A stretch of DNA of 36,537 nt from NCBI GenBank assembly GCA_900548275.1, contig URJY01000023.1, positions 1 through 36,537 on the forward strand, read 5' to 3'. The first letter of the stretch is position 1. Each line of letters begins with the position of its first letter. A program made the position numbers and the translations under genes. This document shows positions 1 through 8,375 of this stretch, piece by piece. This DNA is from an uncultured Opitutales bacterium. Its GTDB lineage: Bacteria; Verrucomicrobiota; Verrucomicrobiia; Opitutales; Intestinicryptomonadaceae. The notes under the pieces are model-generated. The model searched no databases. It had not been told where the DNA came from and saw nothing but the letters and a program-made list of their open reading frames with translations.

Positions 1-23
1 CGAAGTCTGAGACATTCGTGAAA

Positions 24-39
24 CACCGCATCAACGGTG
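24..39 (-). terminator. Possible weak terminator hairpin after the LptF/G gene
   Basis: A perfect 5-bp inverted repeat (CACCG, 6-nt loop, CGGTG) lies 14 bases beyond the stop of the minus-strand permease gene. On the minus strand it is followed only by TTTC, so it lacks a proper T run. It may end the lgt-permease transcript or be chance. No gene is visible in bases 1-53. Confidence 0.25.
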
Positions 40-53
40 CTATAACGTTCCGT

Positions 54-1193
54 CTAATTGCGGGAAGACTTAACAATCAAGACTGTTCCTGCGGCTTGGA
101 ATATTATGTTCGGAATCCAAATCAACACATCCGGACGAAGCGTCGGATACTTTTCAAGCCACGAAATAACTACAGTCATCAAATAGTACGACATCGCAAG
201 CGCAAGCGCAATGGCGACATTTGCAAAAGTCTCGCTCCTGCTCGCCTTGATTCCGAGCGGCACGGCAAGCACAACCATCGAGAAAATGGAAAACGCCATC
301 GCAAAATTTTTCTGTATCTGCAACTGCACCTCTATTTTGTCGTGAAACGCATCCTCGGGCGTGGGATTGGGCTTTCTGTGCCAAGTGGTGCGGGCATCCA
401 AAAGCTCGCCGAACGTCATCAGCTTGAGACGCTTCCGCACGCCGTCCGATTTGCCGATAATATCGTTAAGCGGAAGCTTTATCACAAGCTCGTCGAAACG
501 CGCCGACGGAAGAGGTTTGCGCAAGTCCTCGGGGTCGCCCGCGCGGGCGCGGTCGGCACTGCCGTTCTTGAGCGTCAAAACGATTTCGTCCCTGTCGTCG
601 TCGTACGAAAGAAGACCGCGCTCCGACTGAATCGAAATCTGCGCCCTGCCCTGCTTGTCGAGCTCCCAAATTCTGAAGCTGATAAGCTCTTTGCCGTCGG
701 ACGAATTTGCGTAAATGACATACCCCGGGAAGTCGCGGATGAACGTTCCCGCCTGAATGAACTGGAGCGGATTGGCGCGGACAAGGTTCTTGAGCGCGCT
801 CTTGTAGGCATAGTCGGCGGCGGGCGCGTAGTAGAAATTTATCGCAACCGAAAAGAGCGACGCGCAAATCGCAAGGAAGAACACGGGAGCCGACATACTG
901 TAAATCGACCTGCCGCAAGCCTTCATCGCAACGATTTCGCTCTGCGACGACATCCTGCCGAAAACGAGCAAAATCCCCGTGAGCATACCGAGCGGCAGCG
1001 CATACGGAATCACACCGGGGATGATGAGCGCGACGATATACAGAAAGAACGATATGCTGAGCCTGCCCGCGGCAAGCTCGCCCATAACCTCTTTTATCAC
1101 GTTGCCGAGCACGAGCACGAACACGAACAGCGCAACGGTCATAAAAGCCGCCGCCGCAACCTGCTTGAAAATGTATTTGTTTAAAGTACCCAT
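54..1193 (-). CDS. LptF/LptG-family (YjgP/YjgQ) LPS export permease
   Basis: A 379-residue inner-membrane protein of the LptF/LptG family. In that family two paralogues pair with the LptB ATPase to pull lipopolysaccharide out of the inner membrane towards LptC and LptA. The architecture matches: an N-terminal motif MGTLNKYIFKQ, three hydrophobic segments near residues 12-34, 48-73 and 100-125, a polar periplasmic middle (about 126-290) expected to form the jelly-roll, and three more hydrophobic segments from about 300 to 375. Length is typical (about 360 residues). I cannot tell LptF from LptG from the sequence alone, and the partner paralogue is not in the window. It lies downstream of lgt on the same strand with a 71-bp gap. 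lptB and lptE are elsewhere in this window, so the Lpt genes are dispersed. Confidence 0.93.
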   Translation of the reverse strand: MGTLNKYIFKQVAAAAFMTVALFVFVLVLGNVIKEVMGELAAGRLSISFFLYIVALIIPGVIPYALPLGMLTGILLVFGRMSSQSEIVAMKACGRSIYSMSAPVFFLAICASLFSVAINFYYAPAADYAYKSALKNLVRANPLQFIQAGTFIRDFPGYVIYANSSDGKELISFRIWELDKQGRAQISIQSERGLLSYDDDRDEIVLTLKNGSADRARAGDPEDLRKPLPSARFDELVIKLPLNDIIGKSDGVRKRLKLMTFGELLDARTTWHRKPNPTPEDAFHDKIEVQLQIQKNFAMAFSIFSMVVLAVPLGIKASRSETFANVAIALALAMSYYLMTVVISWLEKYPTLRPDVLIWIPNIIFQAAGTVLIVKSSRN

Positions 1194-1264
1194 TCGGCAA
1201 AAAAAACTTGTCCCGAGTATGGCGCAAAGGTTGAAACAATGGCAACCCTAAAAAATCCCCCGCC

Positions 1265-2104
1265 CTATTTTTGCGCCGATTCGGAAAACTTGGAATAGGC
1301 AATAATCGCAAGCCCCGCGACAAGCGTCAAGACCGAGTAGAACGTGCCCCTGCTCAAGCCGAGAATCGGCTCGACACCCGCGTCGGGCTCGCGGAAAATC
1401 TCGCAGACTATCCTGACGACCGCATAGAGCGAAAGGAACTCGCCCGCAATCCGACCCTTCGGCAGATTGCCGCGCCAGAAACGCCACTGCAAAAACGCGA
1501 AAATCAGAAGCCCCTCGGCGAACGCCTCGTACAGCTGCGACGGATGCCTTGCGGCGATGTTTTCGACCGCCGTGCCCGCCGCCGCCGACCTCGGGAAAAT
1601 CATCGCCCACGGAACGTCGGAAACCTTTCCCCACAATTCGCCGTTGACGAAATTGGCAAGCCTGCCGAAAAATATACCGGGGGTGCACGCCGTCGTAACG
1701 ATGTCGGCGATTTTCCAAAACGAAACTTTCTTCGCCCGCGCGAAAAACAACATCGCCAACACCACGCCGATAAAGCCGCCGTGGCTCGCCATACCGCCTT
1801 TCCAAATCTGGAACAGCGAAAGCGGATTCGAGACGAAATTGCCGAAGTCGTAAAACAGCATATAGCCGAGCCTGCCGCCGACAATCACACCGAAGAGAAG
1901 ATACGTTATCAGAGAGGAATTGTCGTCGGGCGAAAGCGGACTTCTGCCCTTCTTGGAATAGAGGTTGAAAAGCAGCATCGCAATCGCGAACCCCGCCAAG
2001 TACGACAGCCCGTACCACCTTATGCCGTCGAGAACCCAGCCCTCGGGGAAGCGCAGCGCAAAGGGGTCGAAATCGACCACATAGTATGCAAGAAAATTTT
2101 CCAT
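1265..2104 (-). CDS. lgt: Prolipoprotein diacylglyceryl transferase
   Basis: Lgt moves diacylglycerol from phosphatidylglycerol to the lipobox cysteine of prolipoproteins, the first step of lipoprotein maturation, in the inner membrane. With the start used here the protein has 279 residues and several hydrophobic helices. Diagnostic motifs are GGRLGY (76-81), SHGGFIGV with His108, and the Lgt signature FFGRLANFVNGELWG with Arg148, Asn151 and Asn154, then PSQLYEA. The reading frame stays open 21 codons upstream to a TTG at 2167. The ATG at 2104 was chosen because homologues begin near the sequence LAYYVVDFDPF and because the longer form would reach the first base of the divergent aminotransferase gene. 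A likely client, the LptE lipoprotein, is encoded in this window. Confidence 0.96.
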   Translation of the reverse strand: MENFLAYYVVDFDPFALRFPEGWVLDGIRWYGLSYLAGFAIAMLLFNLYSKKGRSPLSPDDNSSLITYLLFGVIVGGRLGYMLFYDFGNFVSNPLSLFQIWKGGMASHGGFIGVVLAMLFFARAKKVSFWKIADIVTTACTPGIFFGRLANFVNGELWGKVSDVPWAMIFPRSAAAGTAVENIAARHPSQLYEAFAEGLLIFAFLQWRFWRGNLPKGRIAGEFLSLYAVVRIVCEIFREPDAGVEPILGLSRGTFYSVLTLVAGLAIIAYSKFSESAQK

Positions 2105-2115
2105 CGAAATAATGT

Positions 2116-2143
2116 TTGAAGTATTTATAGTGTGGAGTAAAGT
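2116..2143 (+). promoter_or_regulatory. Candidate sigma-70-type promoter for the aminotransferase operon
   Basis: TTGAAG (2116-2121) and TAAAGT (2138-2143) are separated by 16 bp and lie 23 bp before the aminotransferase ATG at 2167. Each hexamer matches the consensus at four of six positions. It overlaps the candidate lgt -10 on the other strand, so the two directions could compete for polymerase. Confidence 0.35.
2124..2129 (-). promoter_or_regulatory. Candidate -10 element for lgt
   Basis: On the minus strand TATAAA ends 19 bases before the lgt ATG, in the 62-bp divergent gap. No convincing -35 box lies at 16-18 bp, so this is only a candidate. Confidence 0.3.
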
Positions 2144-2166
2144 TAAGGCGGAAAAAAAATTTATCA

Positions 2167-3561
2167 ATGAAAGATTTCGACTTAAAGGAATTGATAGACT
2201 CGCGCTTCGGGCAGAACTACGATTTGCACGAAAAATACGTCAACCGCACGCTCGCAACCGTGCTCAAGACAATCGGGTTCGACAAGTGCTACAAACGCGC
2301 CAAGGGCGCATACCTCTACGACGCCGACGGCAACGAATACCTCGACTTCATCTCGGGCTACGGCGTGTTCGGAATGGGGCGCAACAACCCCGTAATCGGC
2401 AGGGCAATCAAGGACGCAATCGATATGGATTTGTCGAATATGGTGCAGCTCGACTGCGCATTGCTCAGCGGTCTGCTCGCCGAAAGAATCGTAAAGCTGC
2501 ACAACAACAAACTTTCCGCCGTCTTCTTCTGCAACTCGGGGACGGAGGCGAACGAGGGGGCGATAAAGTTCGCGCGCGCCCACACAAAACGTTCGCGCAT
2601 AATTTCGATGGACGGCTGCTACCACGGTCTGACCTACGGTTCGATGTCGATAACCCACACGCCGCACTTCAGGGACGGCTTCGGACCGTTCCTGCCCGAC
2701 ACCGACAAAATCGCGTTCGCCGACCTCGCCGACCTCGAGGCAAAACTCAAAGAGGGCAACGTCGCCGCGTTCATCTCCGAACCCGTCATCGGACACGGCG
2801 TCGACATTCCGCCCGACGACTTCTTCCCGAAAGCGCAGGAGCTCTGCCGCAAATACGGCGCGCTCTTCATTATGGACGAAGTGCAGACGGGCTTCGGCAG
2901 GACGGGCAAAATGTTCGCCTACCAACACTGGGGGCTTGAACCCGACATCGTTACGATGGCAAAGGCACTCAGCGGCGGCTACGTTCCGTGCGCCGCGTTC
3001 ATCACCACAAGGGAAATCCACCAGAGCGTTTTCTCGCCGCTCGAAAACTGCGTGAAACACTCCACTACTTTCGGCAGAAACAACCTCGCAATGGTCGCGG
3101 GCTTGGCGACAATCGACGTTCTCGAAAAGGACGGGATGGTCGAAAACTGCGCAAAGATGGGCGCGCTGCTCAAGCAAAAGCTCGAAGCGCTCAAGGAGAA
3201 ACACTCGTACATCAGGGAGGTGCGCGGGCTCGGTCTTATGATTGCAATAGAATTTCAGGAGCCGAAAGGGCTTCTGCAAAAGGCGGCGTGGAAGGCGTTG
3301 AAAGCCGCCAACAACTCGCTCTTTACGCAGATGATTGTAACGTCGCTGATGGACAACTACAAAATCATCACGCAGGTTACAAGCCACGAAGTGCACGCAG
3401 TGAAACTGCTCCCGCCGTTTATTATAACGGAAAAGGAAGTCGACAGGTTCGTAAAGGCGTTCGACGAAACGCTTTCGGAAGCCGCAAACCCGACGGGTTC
3501 GCTGTGGAAATTCGGCAAACGCCTGATCGCCGCAAGCATCGACAACAAGAAAAACAAGTAA
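2167..3561 (+). CDS. Class III PLP-dependent aminotransferase
   Basis: A 464-residue fold-type I aminotransferase of class III (the ornithine, acetylornithine, putrescine and GABA aminotransferase group). These enzymes move an amino group from an omega-amine or amino acid to a 2-oxo acid. Visible hallmarks are YLDFISGYGV near residues 58-67, the phosphate-binding SGTEAN (124-129), the cofactor-contacting DEVQTGFGRTG with Asp237 and Gln240, and the Schiff-base lysine Lys266 in MAKALSGGYVP. Length is normal. The substrate cannot be read from sequence; the overall pattern is nearest to putrescine or ornithine aminotransferases. It opens a tightly packed plus-strand operon, and the next gene, 4 bp on, encodes the PLP-handling protein YggS, so both first genes concern PLP. 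There is no clear Shine-Dalgarno sequence at the start. Confidence 0.93.
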   Translation: MKDFDLKELIDSRFGQNYDLHEKYVNRTLATVLKTIGFDKCYKRAKGAYLYDADGNEYLDFISGYGVFGMGRNNPVIGRAIKDAIDMDLSNMVQLDCALLSGLLAERIVKLHNNKLSAVFFCNSGTEANEGAIKFARAHTKRSRIISMDGCYHGLTYGSMSITHTPHFRDGFGPFLPDTDKIAFADLADLEAKLKEGNVAAFISEPVIGHGVDIPPDDFFPKAQELCRKYGALFIMDEVQTGFGRTGKMFAYQHWGLEPDIVTMAKALSGGYVPCAAFITTREIHQSVFSPLENCVKHSTTFGRNNLAMVAGLATIDVLEKDGMVENCAKMGALLKQKLEALKEKHSYIREVRGLGLMIAIEFQEPKGLLQKAAWKALKAANNSLFTQMIVTSLMDNYKIITQVTSHEVHAVKLLPPFIITEKEVDRFVKAFDETLSEAANPTGSLWKFGKRLIAASIDNKKNK

Positions 3562-3565
3562 TACA

Positions 3566-4276
3566 ATGATTTCATACGAAGAATTTTGCGACAACTGCCG
3601 CAGACTTCTCGAACGCGTCGAAAACGCGTGCGCCTCGTGCGGCAGAAACAGCGGCGACGTGAAAATTCTGCCCGTCACAAAAACGCACCCGATAGACGCG
3701 CCCGAATACGCGGCGCGTTTCGGCTTTGCGTCGGTCGGAGAAAACCGCGTTCAGGAACTTTCGGAAAAGAGAAAATCGGAACGCGGCAACGCCCTCAAAA
3801 TAAACTGGGAGCTCATCGGACACCTGCAAAGCAACAAGGCAAAGCACGCCGTGGAGCTCGCCGACAGAATCCAGAGCGTCGACTCGGCAAAACTGCTGAA
3901 AAAAATCGACGCCGAAGCCGCCGCACTCGGCAAGACAATGCGCATTCTGCTCGAAATCAACGCGGGCAACGACCCCGCAAAATTCGGCGCGGCACTCGAC
4001 GAAGCCCCCGAACTTTTGGGCGCGGCACTCGAACTTAAAAACGTAAAAGTCGAGGGGCTGATGACGATAGCCCCGCTCGACTCCAATCTTGACACCGCAT
4101 CGCGCTGCTTCGAAAACCTGCGCAACCTGCGCGACGACCTGCAAAAGCAATTCGCCGCCCCCCTGCCCGAACTTTCGATGGGCATGAGCGGCGACCTCGA
4201 ACGCGCAATCAAAGCGGGCAGCACACTCATACGCGTCGGCACTTTCCTGTTCGGCGCGCGCGACTACTCTCTGTAA
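3566..4276 (+). CDS. yggS: YggS/PLPBP-family pyridoxal phosphate homeostasis protein
   Basis: A 236-residue protein of the YggS/PROSC family. These are single-domain TIM-barrel proteins, like the N-terminal domain of alanine racemase, that bind PLP but have no known catalytic turnover and maintain vitamin B6 and amino-acid balance. The PLP lysine is Lys39 in LPVTKTH. Further signatures are GENRVQE, WELIGHLQSNK, EGLMTIAP and the phosphate-binding SMGMSGDLERAI followed by RVGTFLFG near the end. It starts 4 bp after the aminotransferase and ends 2 bp before aroE. In many bacteria yggS sits beside proC or cell-division genes; here it follows a PLP enzyme. Confidence 0.96.
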   Translation: MISYEEFCDNCRRLLERVENACASCGRNSGDVKILPVTKTHPIDAPEYAARFGFASVGENRVQELSEKRKSERGNALKINWELIGHLQSNKAKHAVELADRIQSVDSAKLLKKIDAEAAALGKTMRILLEINAGNDPAKFGAALDEAPELLGAALELKNVKVEGLMTIAPLDSNLDTASRCFENLRNLRDDLQKQFAAPLPELSMGMSGDLERAIKAGSTLIRVGTFLFGARDYSL

Positions 4277-4278
4277 AA

Positions 4279-5205
4279 ATGGAATCCGACAACAAACCGC
4301 GCGAAATATCGGGGGACGAATTTTTCGCCCGCAACGAAAATTCGCCCGAAAAATATTTCGCCGTCTTCGGCAAGCCGATTGTCCATTCGCTAAGCCCGCT
4401 TATGCAGAACGCCGCGCTCGGAGAAATCGCGAAAACCGACGGCGCGTTCGCGGGCGCAAAATACTTCGCATTCGAAGTAGACCCCGACAACCTCGCCGAG
4501 ACGCTCCGCCTTTTCTGGCGCAAAAATTTCACGGGCATAAACCTGACGATTCCCCACAAGGAAATAGCATTCGAAATCCTTACCGACTTCGACGAGACGG
4601 CGAAGAAGGCGCGCGCCTGCAACACACTCCTGCGCACACCCGACGGCTGGCGCGGCTACAATACCGACGGGTTCGGAGTCGCGGCGGCGGTCGAAAACGC
4701 GTTCGGCAGGGGCTTCGAAAACGCCGATGTCATCTTGCTCGGCGCGGGCGGCGCGGCGCGCGGCGCGGCGGCTGCTATACTCGGGGCGAAGTGCAAATCG
4801 CTTCTGGTCGCCAACAGAAATCCCGAACGTCTGGCGAAATTTGCCGATGATATGAAAAGGGAGAACTTCGAATTGTCCACAACCCCGCTCGAAAACGTCG
4901 AGGCGAAAATTCCGCCGCACGCGGTAATCGTCAACGCAACGGCGGTCGGCTTGAAGGCGGACGACAAGCCCGTAATCGACTTTTCGAAAATCCCGCAGGA
5001 CTGCGTGTTTCTGGATATGCCCTATCGGCGCGACGGCGAAACTTCGTCGGTGCTCGCGGCGCGGGCGCATTCGATACCCGCCGAAAACGGTCTTGCAATG
5101 CTGGCGTGGCAGGGCGCAAAATCGCTCTCGATATGGACGGGCAAACCGCTTCTGGGCGCGCTTATGCTCTCGAAACTGAAGGAACATCTGTATGGACTTG
5201 GCTGA
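4279..5205 (+). CDS. aroE: Shikimate dehydrogenase
   Basis: AroE reduces 3-dehydroshikimate to shikimate with NADPH, the fourth step of chorismate synthesis. The substrate-binding SLSP lies at 37-40, the catalytic lysine is Lys94 in NLTIPHKE, and the partner aspartate is Asp130 in NTDGFG. The nucleotide-binding GAGGAARG starts at 155 and the NADP-type loop VANRNPER follows near 177-184. The protein has 308 residues, about 30 more than usual. The excess is a polar N-terminal extension before YFAVFGKP. It starts 2 bp after yggS and its last 14 bp overlap the prepilin peptidase gene, which suggests translational coupling. Confidence 0.95.
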   Translation: MESDNKPREISGDEFFARNENSPEKYFAVFGKPIVHSLSPLMQNAALGEIAKTDGAFAGAKYFAFEVDPDNLAETLRLFWRKNFTGINLTIPHKEIAFEILTDFDETAKKARACNTLLRTPDGWRGYNTDGFGVAAAVENAFGRGFENADVILLGAGGAARGAAAAILGAKCKSLLVANRNPERLAKFADDMKRENFELSTTPLENVEAKIPPHAVIVNATAVGLKADDKPVIDFSKIPQDCVFLDMPYRRDGETSSVLAARAHSIPAENGLAMLAWQGAKSLSIWTGKPLLGALMLSKLKEHLYGLG

Positions 5206-6091
5206 AATAAACTCGCAATTTCCCGCAATCTTCGACGCGTTTTTCTTCTGCCTCGGCGCGTGCGTCGGCAGCTTTCTGAACGTGTGCATCTACAGAATAC
5301 CCAAGGGCGAATCAATCGTAAGCCCGCCGTCGCACTGCGCGTGCGGCAAGCCTATAAAGTGGTTCGACAACCTGCCGATTGTCGGCTGGTTTCTGCTGCG
5401 CGGCCATGCGAGATGCTGCGGGCGGCGCATATCGTTCCGCTACCCGTTTGTCGAAACGCTGACCGCGGCGGTCTTCCTCTGCCTGTGGACGATGTGCACA
5501 CCATATATGGCGTTCGCGGGAATGGTCTTCGCATTCCTTATGATTTTCTGCACGTTCGTAGACATCGACAGTATGATGTTGCCCGACTTCGCCACAATCG
5601 GCGGAACGGTCGCGGGCTTTGTGCTCTCGCTTATGATGCCGCAAATACACGACGCGGTGATTGCCGACGCGCCGTTTGCCGCCTCGGTGGTGGCGTCGGG
5701 GATAAAGTCGGCGGTCGGAATAATCGCAGGTTCTGGCGTGTTGTACTGGATACGCATACTGGGCGAATGCGTCTTCAAAAAGGAGGCGATGGGCGAGGGC
5801 GACGTGATTTTGGTCGGCTGCATAGGCGCGTTCTGCGGATGGCAGGGCGCGGTTTTTGCGATATTCGGCGGCTCGATAATCGGCGCGCTGACGATGATAC
5901 CGCTCGCGGCGACGCGGAAATTTTCGCGCAAATTGAGGGGGCGCAAATTCGGCAACGGCGACGACGCCGACCCTACCGCGATTCCGTTCGGCCCGTGGCT
6001 TGCGTTCGGCGGAATGTTCTATTTTATGTTCGTCAAGGATTTCGTCGACGCCTATTTCGCGAACATAGCGTCCGCATTTTTCGGAATCTGA
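5192..6091 (+). CDS. pilD: Type IV prepilin peptidase (A24 family)
   Basis: A 299-residue polytopic aspartic protease that cleaves the leader of type IV prepilins or type II secretion pseudopilins on the cytoplasmic face; many members also N-methylate the new N terminus. The N-terminal domain has GSFLNVCIYRIP and two cysteine pairs (HCACG and RCCG), the usual metal-binding arrangement. The catalytic aspartates are Asp124 in FVDIDSMMLPD and Asp204 in GEGDVILVG. The second motif is normally GxGDxK; here the lysine position is isoleucine. No pilin or secretion genes are in the window, so the substrate is elsewhere. The start lies inside the end of aroE (14-bp overlap). Confidence 0.93.
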   Translation: MDLAEINSQFPAIFDAFFFCLGACVGSFLNVCIYRIPKGESIVSPPSHCACGKPIKWFDNLPIVGWFLLRGHARCCGRRISFRYPFVETLTAAVFLCLWTMCTPYMAFAGMVFAFLMIFCTFVDIDSMMLPDFATIGGTVAGFVLSLMMPQIHDAVIADAPFAASVVASGIKSAVGIIAGSGVLYWIRILGECVFKKEAMGEGDVILVGCIGAFCGWQGAVFAIFGGSIIGALTMIPLAATRKFSRKLRGRKFGNGDDADPTAIPFGPWLAFGGMFYFMFVKDFVDAYFANIASAFFGI

Positions 6092-6100
6092 TACGGAACC

Positions 6101-7024
6101 ATGACGGAACTTCCCGAAAAATCGCGCGCCGCGCTCGACGAATTCGTTTTTATGATAGACGGACAGCGACGCTATTCGAAAAACACCGTGCGCAACTACA
6201 CCGACTCGGTGCACGACTGGCTCGCGTGGATAATCTCCGCCGAAATGGCGGGCGGCGACTTCCTCAAGGCGGACAAGAAAACGGCGCGCTCGTACGTCGC
6301 CGAACTCTCGGCAAAATATTCGCATTCGTCGATACACAACAAGGTTTCGGCGATACGCTCGTTTTACAAATACCTCATACGCACGGGCGCGACCGACTCC
6401 GACCCGTTTTCGCTCGTAAAGCTGCCGAAAACGGAGAAGGGGCTGCCCGTCTTCCTGCCCGAAAGCTCGATGCCTACCCTGCTCTCCGCCCCGCGCTTCG
6501 ACGGCAACAACGGCTTGGAGCCGAAGGAGGACGCAATGCGCGACGCCCTCTGCATAGAGCTTCTCTACGGCGCGGGACTGCGCGTAAGCGAACTCTGCTC
6601 GCTCAAATGGGGCGACATCGACCTTTCCTCGAATATCGCCAAAGTGCTCGGCAAAGGCTCGAAAATCCGCTTCTGCCCGTTCGGCGAAAAGGCGGGCGAA
6701 CTGCTGAAACTCTGGCGCGCCGACTTCGCAAAATCGACCGACTTCCACTCGCCCGTTCTGACCCTCAAAAACGGCAAACCCGTATACCCGCAATACGTCA
6801 GGCGCATGCTGAAGAAATACCTCGCCCAGACGGGGCTGCCGTCGAATATCACGCCGCACAAACTGCGGCACTCGTTCGCCACACACTTGGTAAACGGCGG
6901 CGTAGACTTGCGCGCACTGCAGGAAATGCTCGGACACGCGAGGCTTTCGACAACCCAAATCTACACCCACCTGAATACGAGCAAACTGCTTGAGGAATAC
7001 CGCAACAACCATCCGAGGGCGTAA
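6101..7024 (+). CDS. XerC/XerD-type tyrosine recombinase
   Basis: A 307-residue tyrosine recombinase. The N-terminal SAM-like core-binding domain covers about 8-95 (with KNTVRNYTDSVHDWLAW). The catalytic domain follows with the full set of active-site residues: Arg161 in GAGLRVSEL, Lys185 in GKGSK, His253 and Arg256 in PHKLRHSFATH, His279 in LGHARLSTT and the nucleophile Tyr288 in QIYTH. Size and motifs fit chromosomal Xer proteins, which resolve chromosome dimers at dif with FtsK, better than phage integrases. There are no flanking attachment repeats or phage genes. XerC and XerD cannot be separated here. It begins 9 bp after the peptidase gene and probably ends this operon. Confidence 0.92.
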   Translation: MTELPEKSRAALDEFVFMIDGQRRYSKNTVRNYTDSVHDWLAWIISAEMAGGDFLKADKKTARSYVAELSAKYSHSSIHNKVSAIRSFYKYLIRTGATDSDPFSLVKLPKTEKGLPVFLPESSMPTLLSAPRFDGNNGLEPKEDAMRDALCIELLYGAGLRVSELCSLKWGDIDLSSNIAKVLGKGSKIRFCPFGEKAGELLKLWRADFAKSTDFHSPVLTLKNGKPVYPQYVRRMLKKYLAQTGLPSNITPHKLRHSFATHLVNGGVDLRALQEMLGHARLSTTQIYTHLNTSKLLEEYRNNHPRA

Positions 7025-7096
7025 AATCCGACCCCGAAAAGCGGAATCGGAAAAAAGTTGTCATTTGCGGAATATTAGTGTTTCATCAAGGCGAAA

Positions 7097-8374
7097 ATGA
7101 GAATTTGCAACTACATAAAATCGGCACTTGCCGCGGCGGCGGCGGCTCTCGCGGCACAAACCGTACTCGCCGACCTCGTATGGACGGCGGACAAAGGCTG
7201 GCAGGTGCAGGGCGGCGTCATCGCCAACGTTCTGGGCGAGGAGAAAAACGTCACAAACGCCCTGCAGGCGATGAACGAAGGCAAAAAGGCGCAGGAGGAC
7301 GGCTCCAACAGGCTCGCGCTCTCCTACTACAAAACGGTCATCACCCAATACCCCGACTCGATTTTCGCGCCCGAAGCCTACTACCAAATGTCGCTCGTCT
7401 ACACGAACAGGGGGCAGTTTATGGACGCGTTCGAATCGCTCGAAGAAGTGGTCAAACGCTACCCCGACTACCCCAAGTTCAACCAGATTGTCGGCGAGGA
7501 ATACAACGTGGCGTCGGTCATACAGGGCGGCGCAACTCCGTATCTTTGGGGGTGGTTTCCGTGGTTCACAAACTACAACGACGCGATAAAAATCTACGAG
7601 GGCGTAGTCAAAAACGCGCCGTACAGCGACTACGCGCCCATCGCCCTGATGAACATTTCGCTCATCGCCGAACAGGAGGACACCCCCGAAGTCGCTTTCG
7701 ACGCGCTCGACAGGCTCATCAACAACTACCCCAACAGTATGTTCGCCCCCGACGCGTATATGCAGATGGCGAAAGTCTACCGCAGCATGGTCGAGGGCCC
7801 CGAATACGACCAGACCCCGACGCGCTCGGCAATAAGCTTCTACCAAGACTACCTCATTCTCTTCCCGAAAGAGGCGGGCGTATCGAAAGCCGAAGAGGGG
7901 CTCGACAAAATGCGCGACACCTACGCGCGCAGCCGTCTGATTATGGGCGACTTCTTCTACTACTACCGCAACAACCACATCGCCGCATCCATCTTCTACA
8001 ACGAGGCAATCACACTTGCGCCCGACACCCCCGCGGCGGACGAAGCCCGCACACAGCTCAAGAAAATCAAGGACGGCATACTCGCCCCGATGACACCCTA
8101 CGACTGGTTCTGGGGCAGATACGAAAAGCCCGAAATCGACCAGTTCGAAGACGAGACAATCACGCGCAACCTCGACAATCAGGCTTTCGAAATTATGTCG
8201 GTGGACGACTTCATCGCGACACCCGCGGCGGTCGCGGGCGAGACAATCGGCGCGGACGGAAGCGTAAAGACATACGAGGGGCTCGCCCCGATTTTCGGCG
8301 AACCGCTCGACGACTTCCTGTTCGAAGACGGCTTCCGCCAGTGGACTTCCGACGAAATAGAAAAGGCGCAATAA
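7097..8374 (+). CDS. Exported TPR protein, BamD-like
   Basis: A 425-residue protein with a Sec signal peptide (residues 1-25, alanine-rich core, cleavage near LA-DL) and TPR repeats resembling the BamD/YfiO domain, for example LALSYYKTVITQYPDS and AFDALDRLINNYPNSMFAPDAY. BamD is the lipoprotein partner of BamA in outer-membrane protein assembly. Two features differ from classical BamD (about 245 residues): there is no lipobox cysteine, and it is much longer, with a Trp-rich insert (WGWFPWF near 153-159) and an acidic tail. An AAGG at 7088-7091 gives one of the few plausible ribosome sites in the window. It lies 1 bp before lptE, another envelope gene. The BamD role is inference; a general periplasmic TPR scaffold is the alternative. 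Confidence 0.72.
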   Translation: MRICNYIKSALAAAAAALAAQTVLADLVWTADKGWQVQGGVIANVLGEEKNVTNALQAMNEGKKAQEDGSNRLALSYYKTVITQYPDSIFAPEAYYQMSLVYTNRGQFMDAFESLEEVVKRYPDYPKFNQIVGEEYNVASVIQGGATPYLWGWFPWFTNYNDAIKIYEGVVKNAPYSDYAPIALMNISLIAEQEDTPEVAFDALDRLINNYPNSMFAPDAYMQMAKVYRSMVEGPEYDQTPTRSAISFYQDYLILFPKEAGVSKAEEGLDKMRDTYARSRLIMGDFFYYYRNNHIAASIFYNEAITLAPDTPAADEARTQLKKIKDGILAPMTPYDWFWGRYEKPEIDQFEDETITRNLDNQAFEIMSVDDFIATPAAVAGETIGADGSVKTYEGLAPIFGEPLDDFLFEDGFRQWTSDEIEKAQ

Positions 8375-8375
8375 T

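Noticed and set aside
2105..2167. 21-residue N-terminal extension of Lgt from a TTG
   Set aside because: It would fill the divergent promoter region and touch the aminotransferase start; the ATG at 2104 fits the family.
6101..7024. Xer-type gene as a phage or island integrase
   Set aside because: No attachment repeats, tRNA or mobile genes are nearby, and size and motifs match chromosomal Xer proteins in a housekeeping operon.
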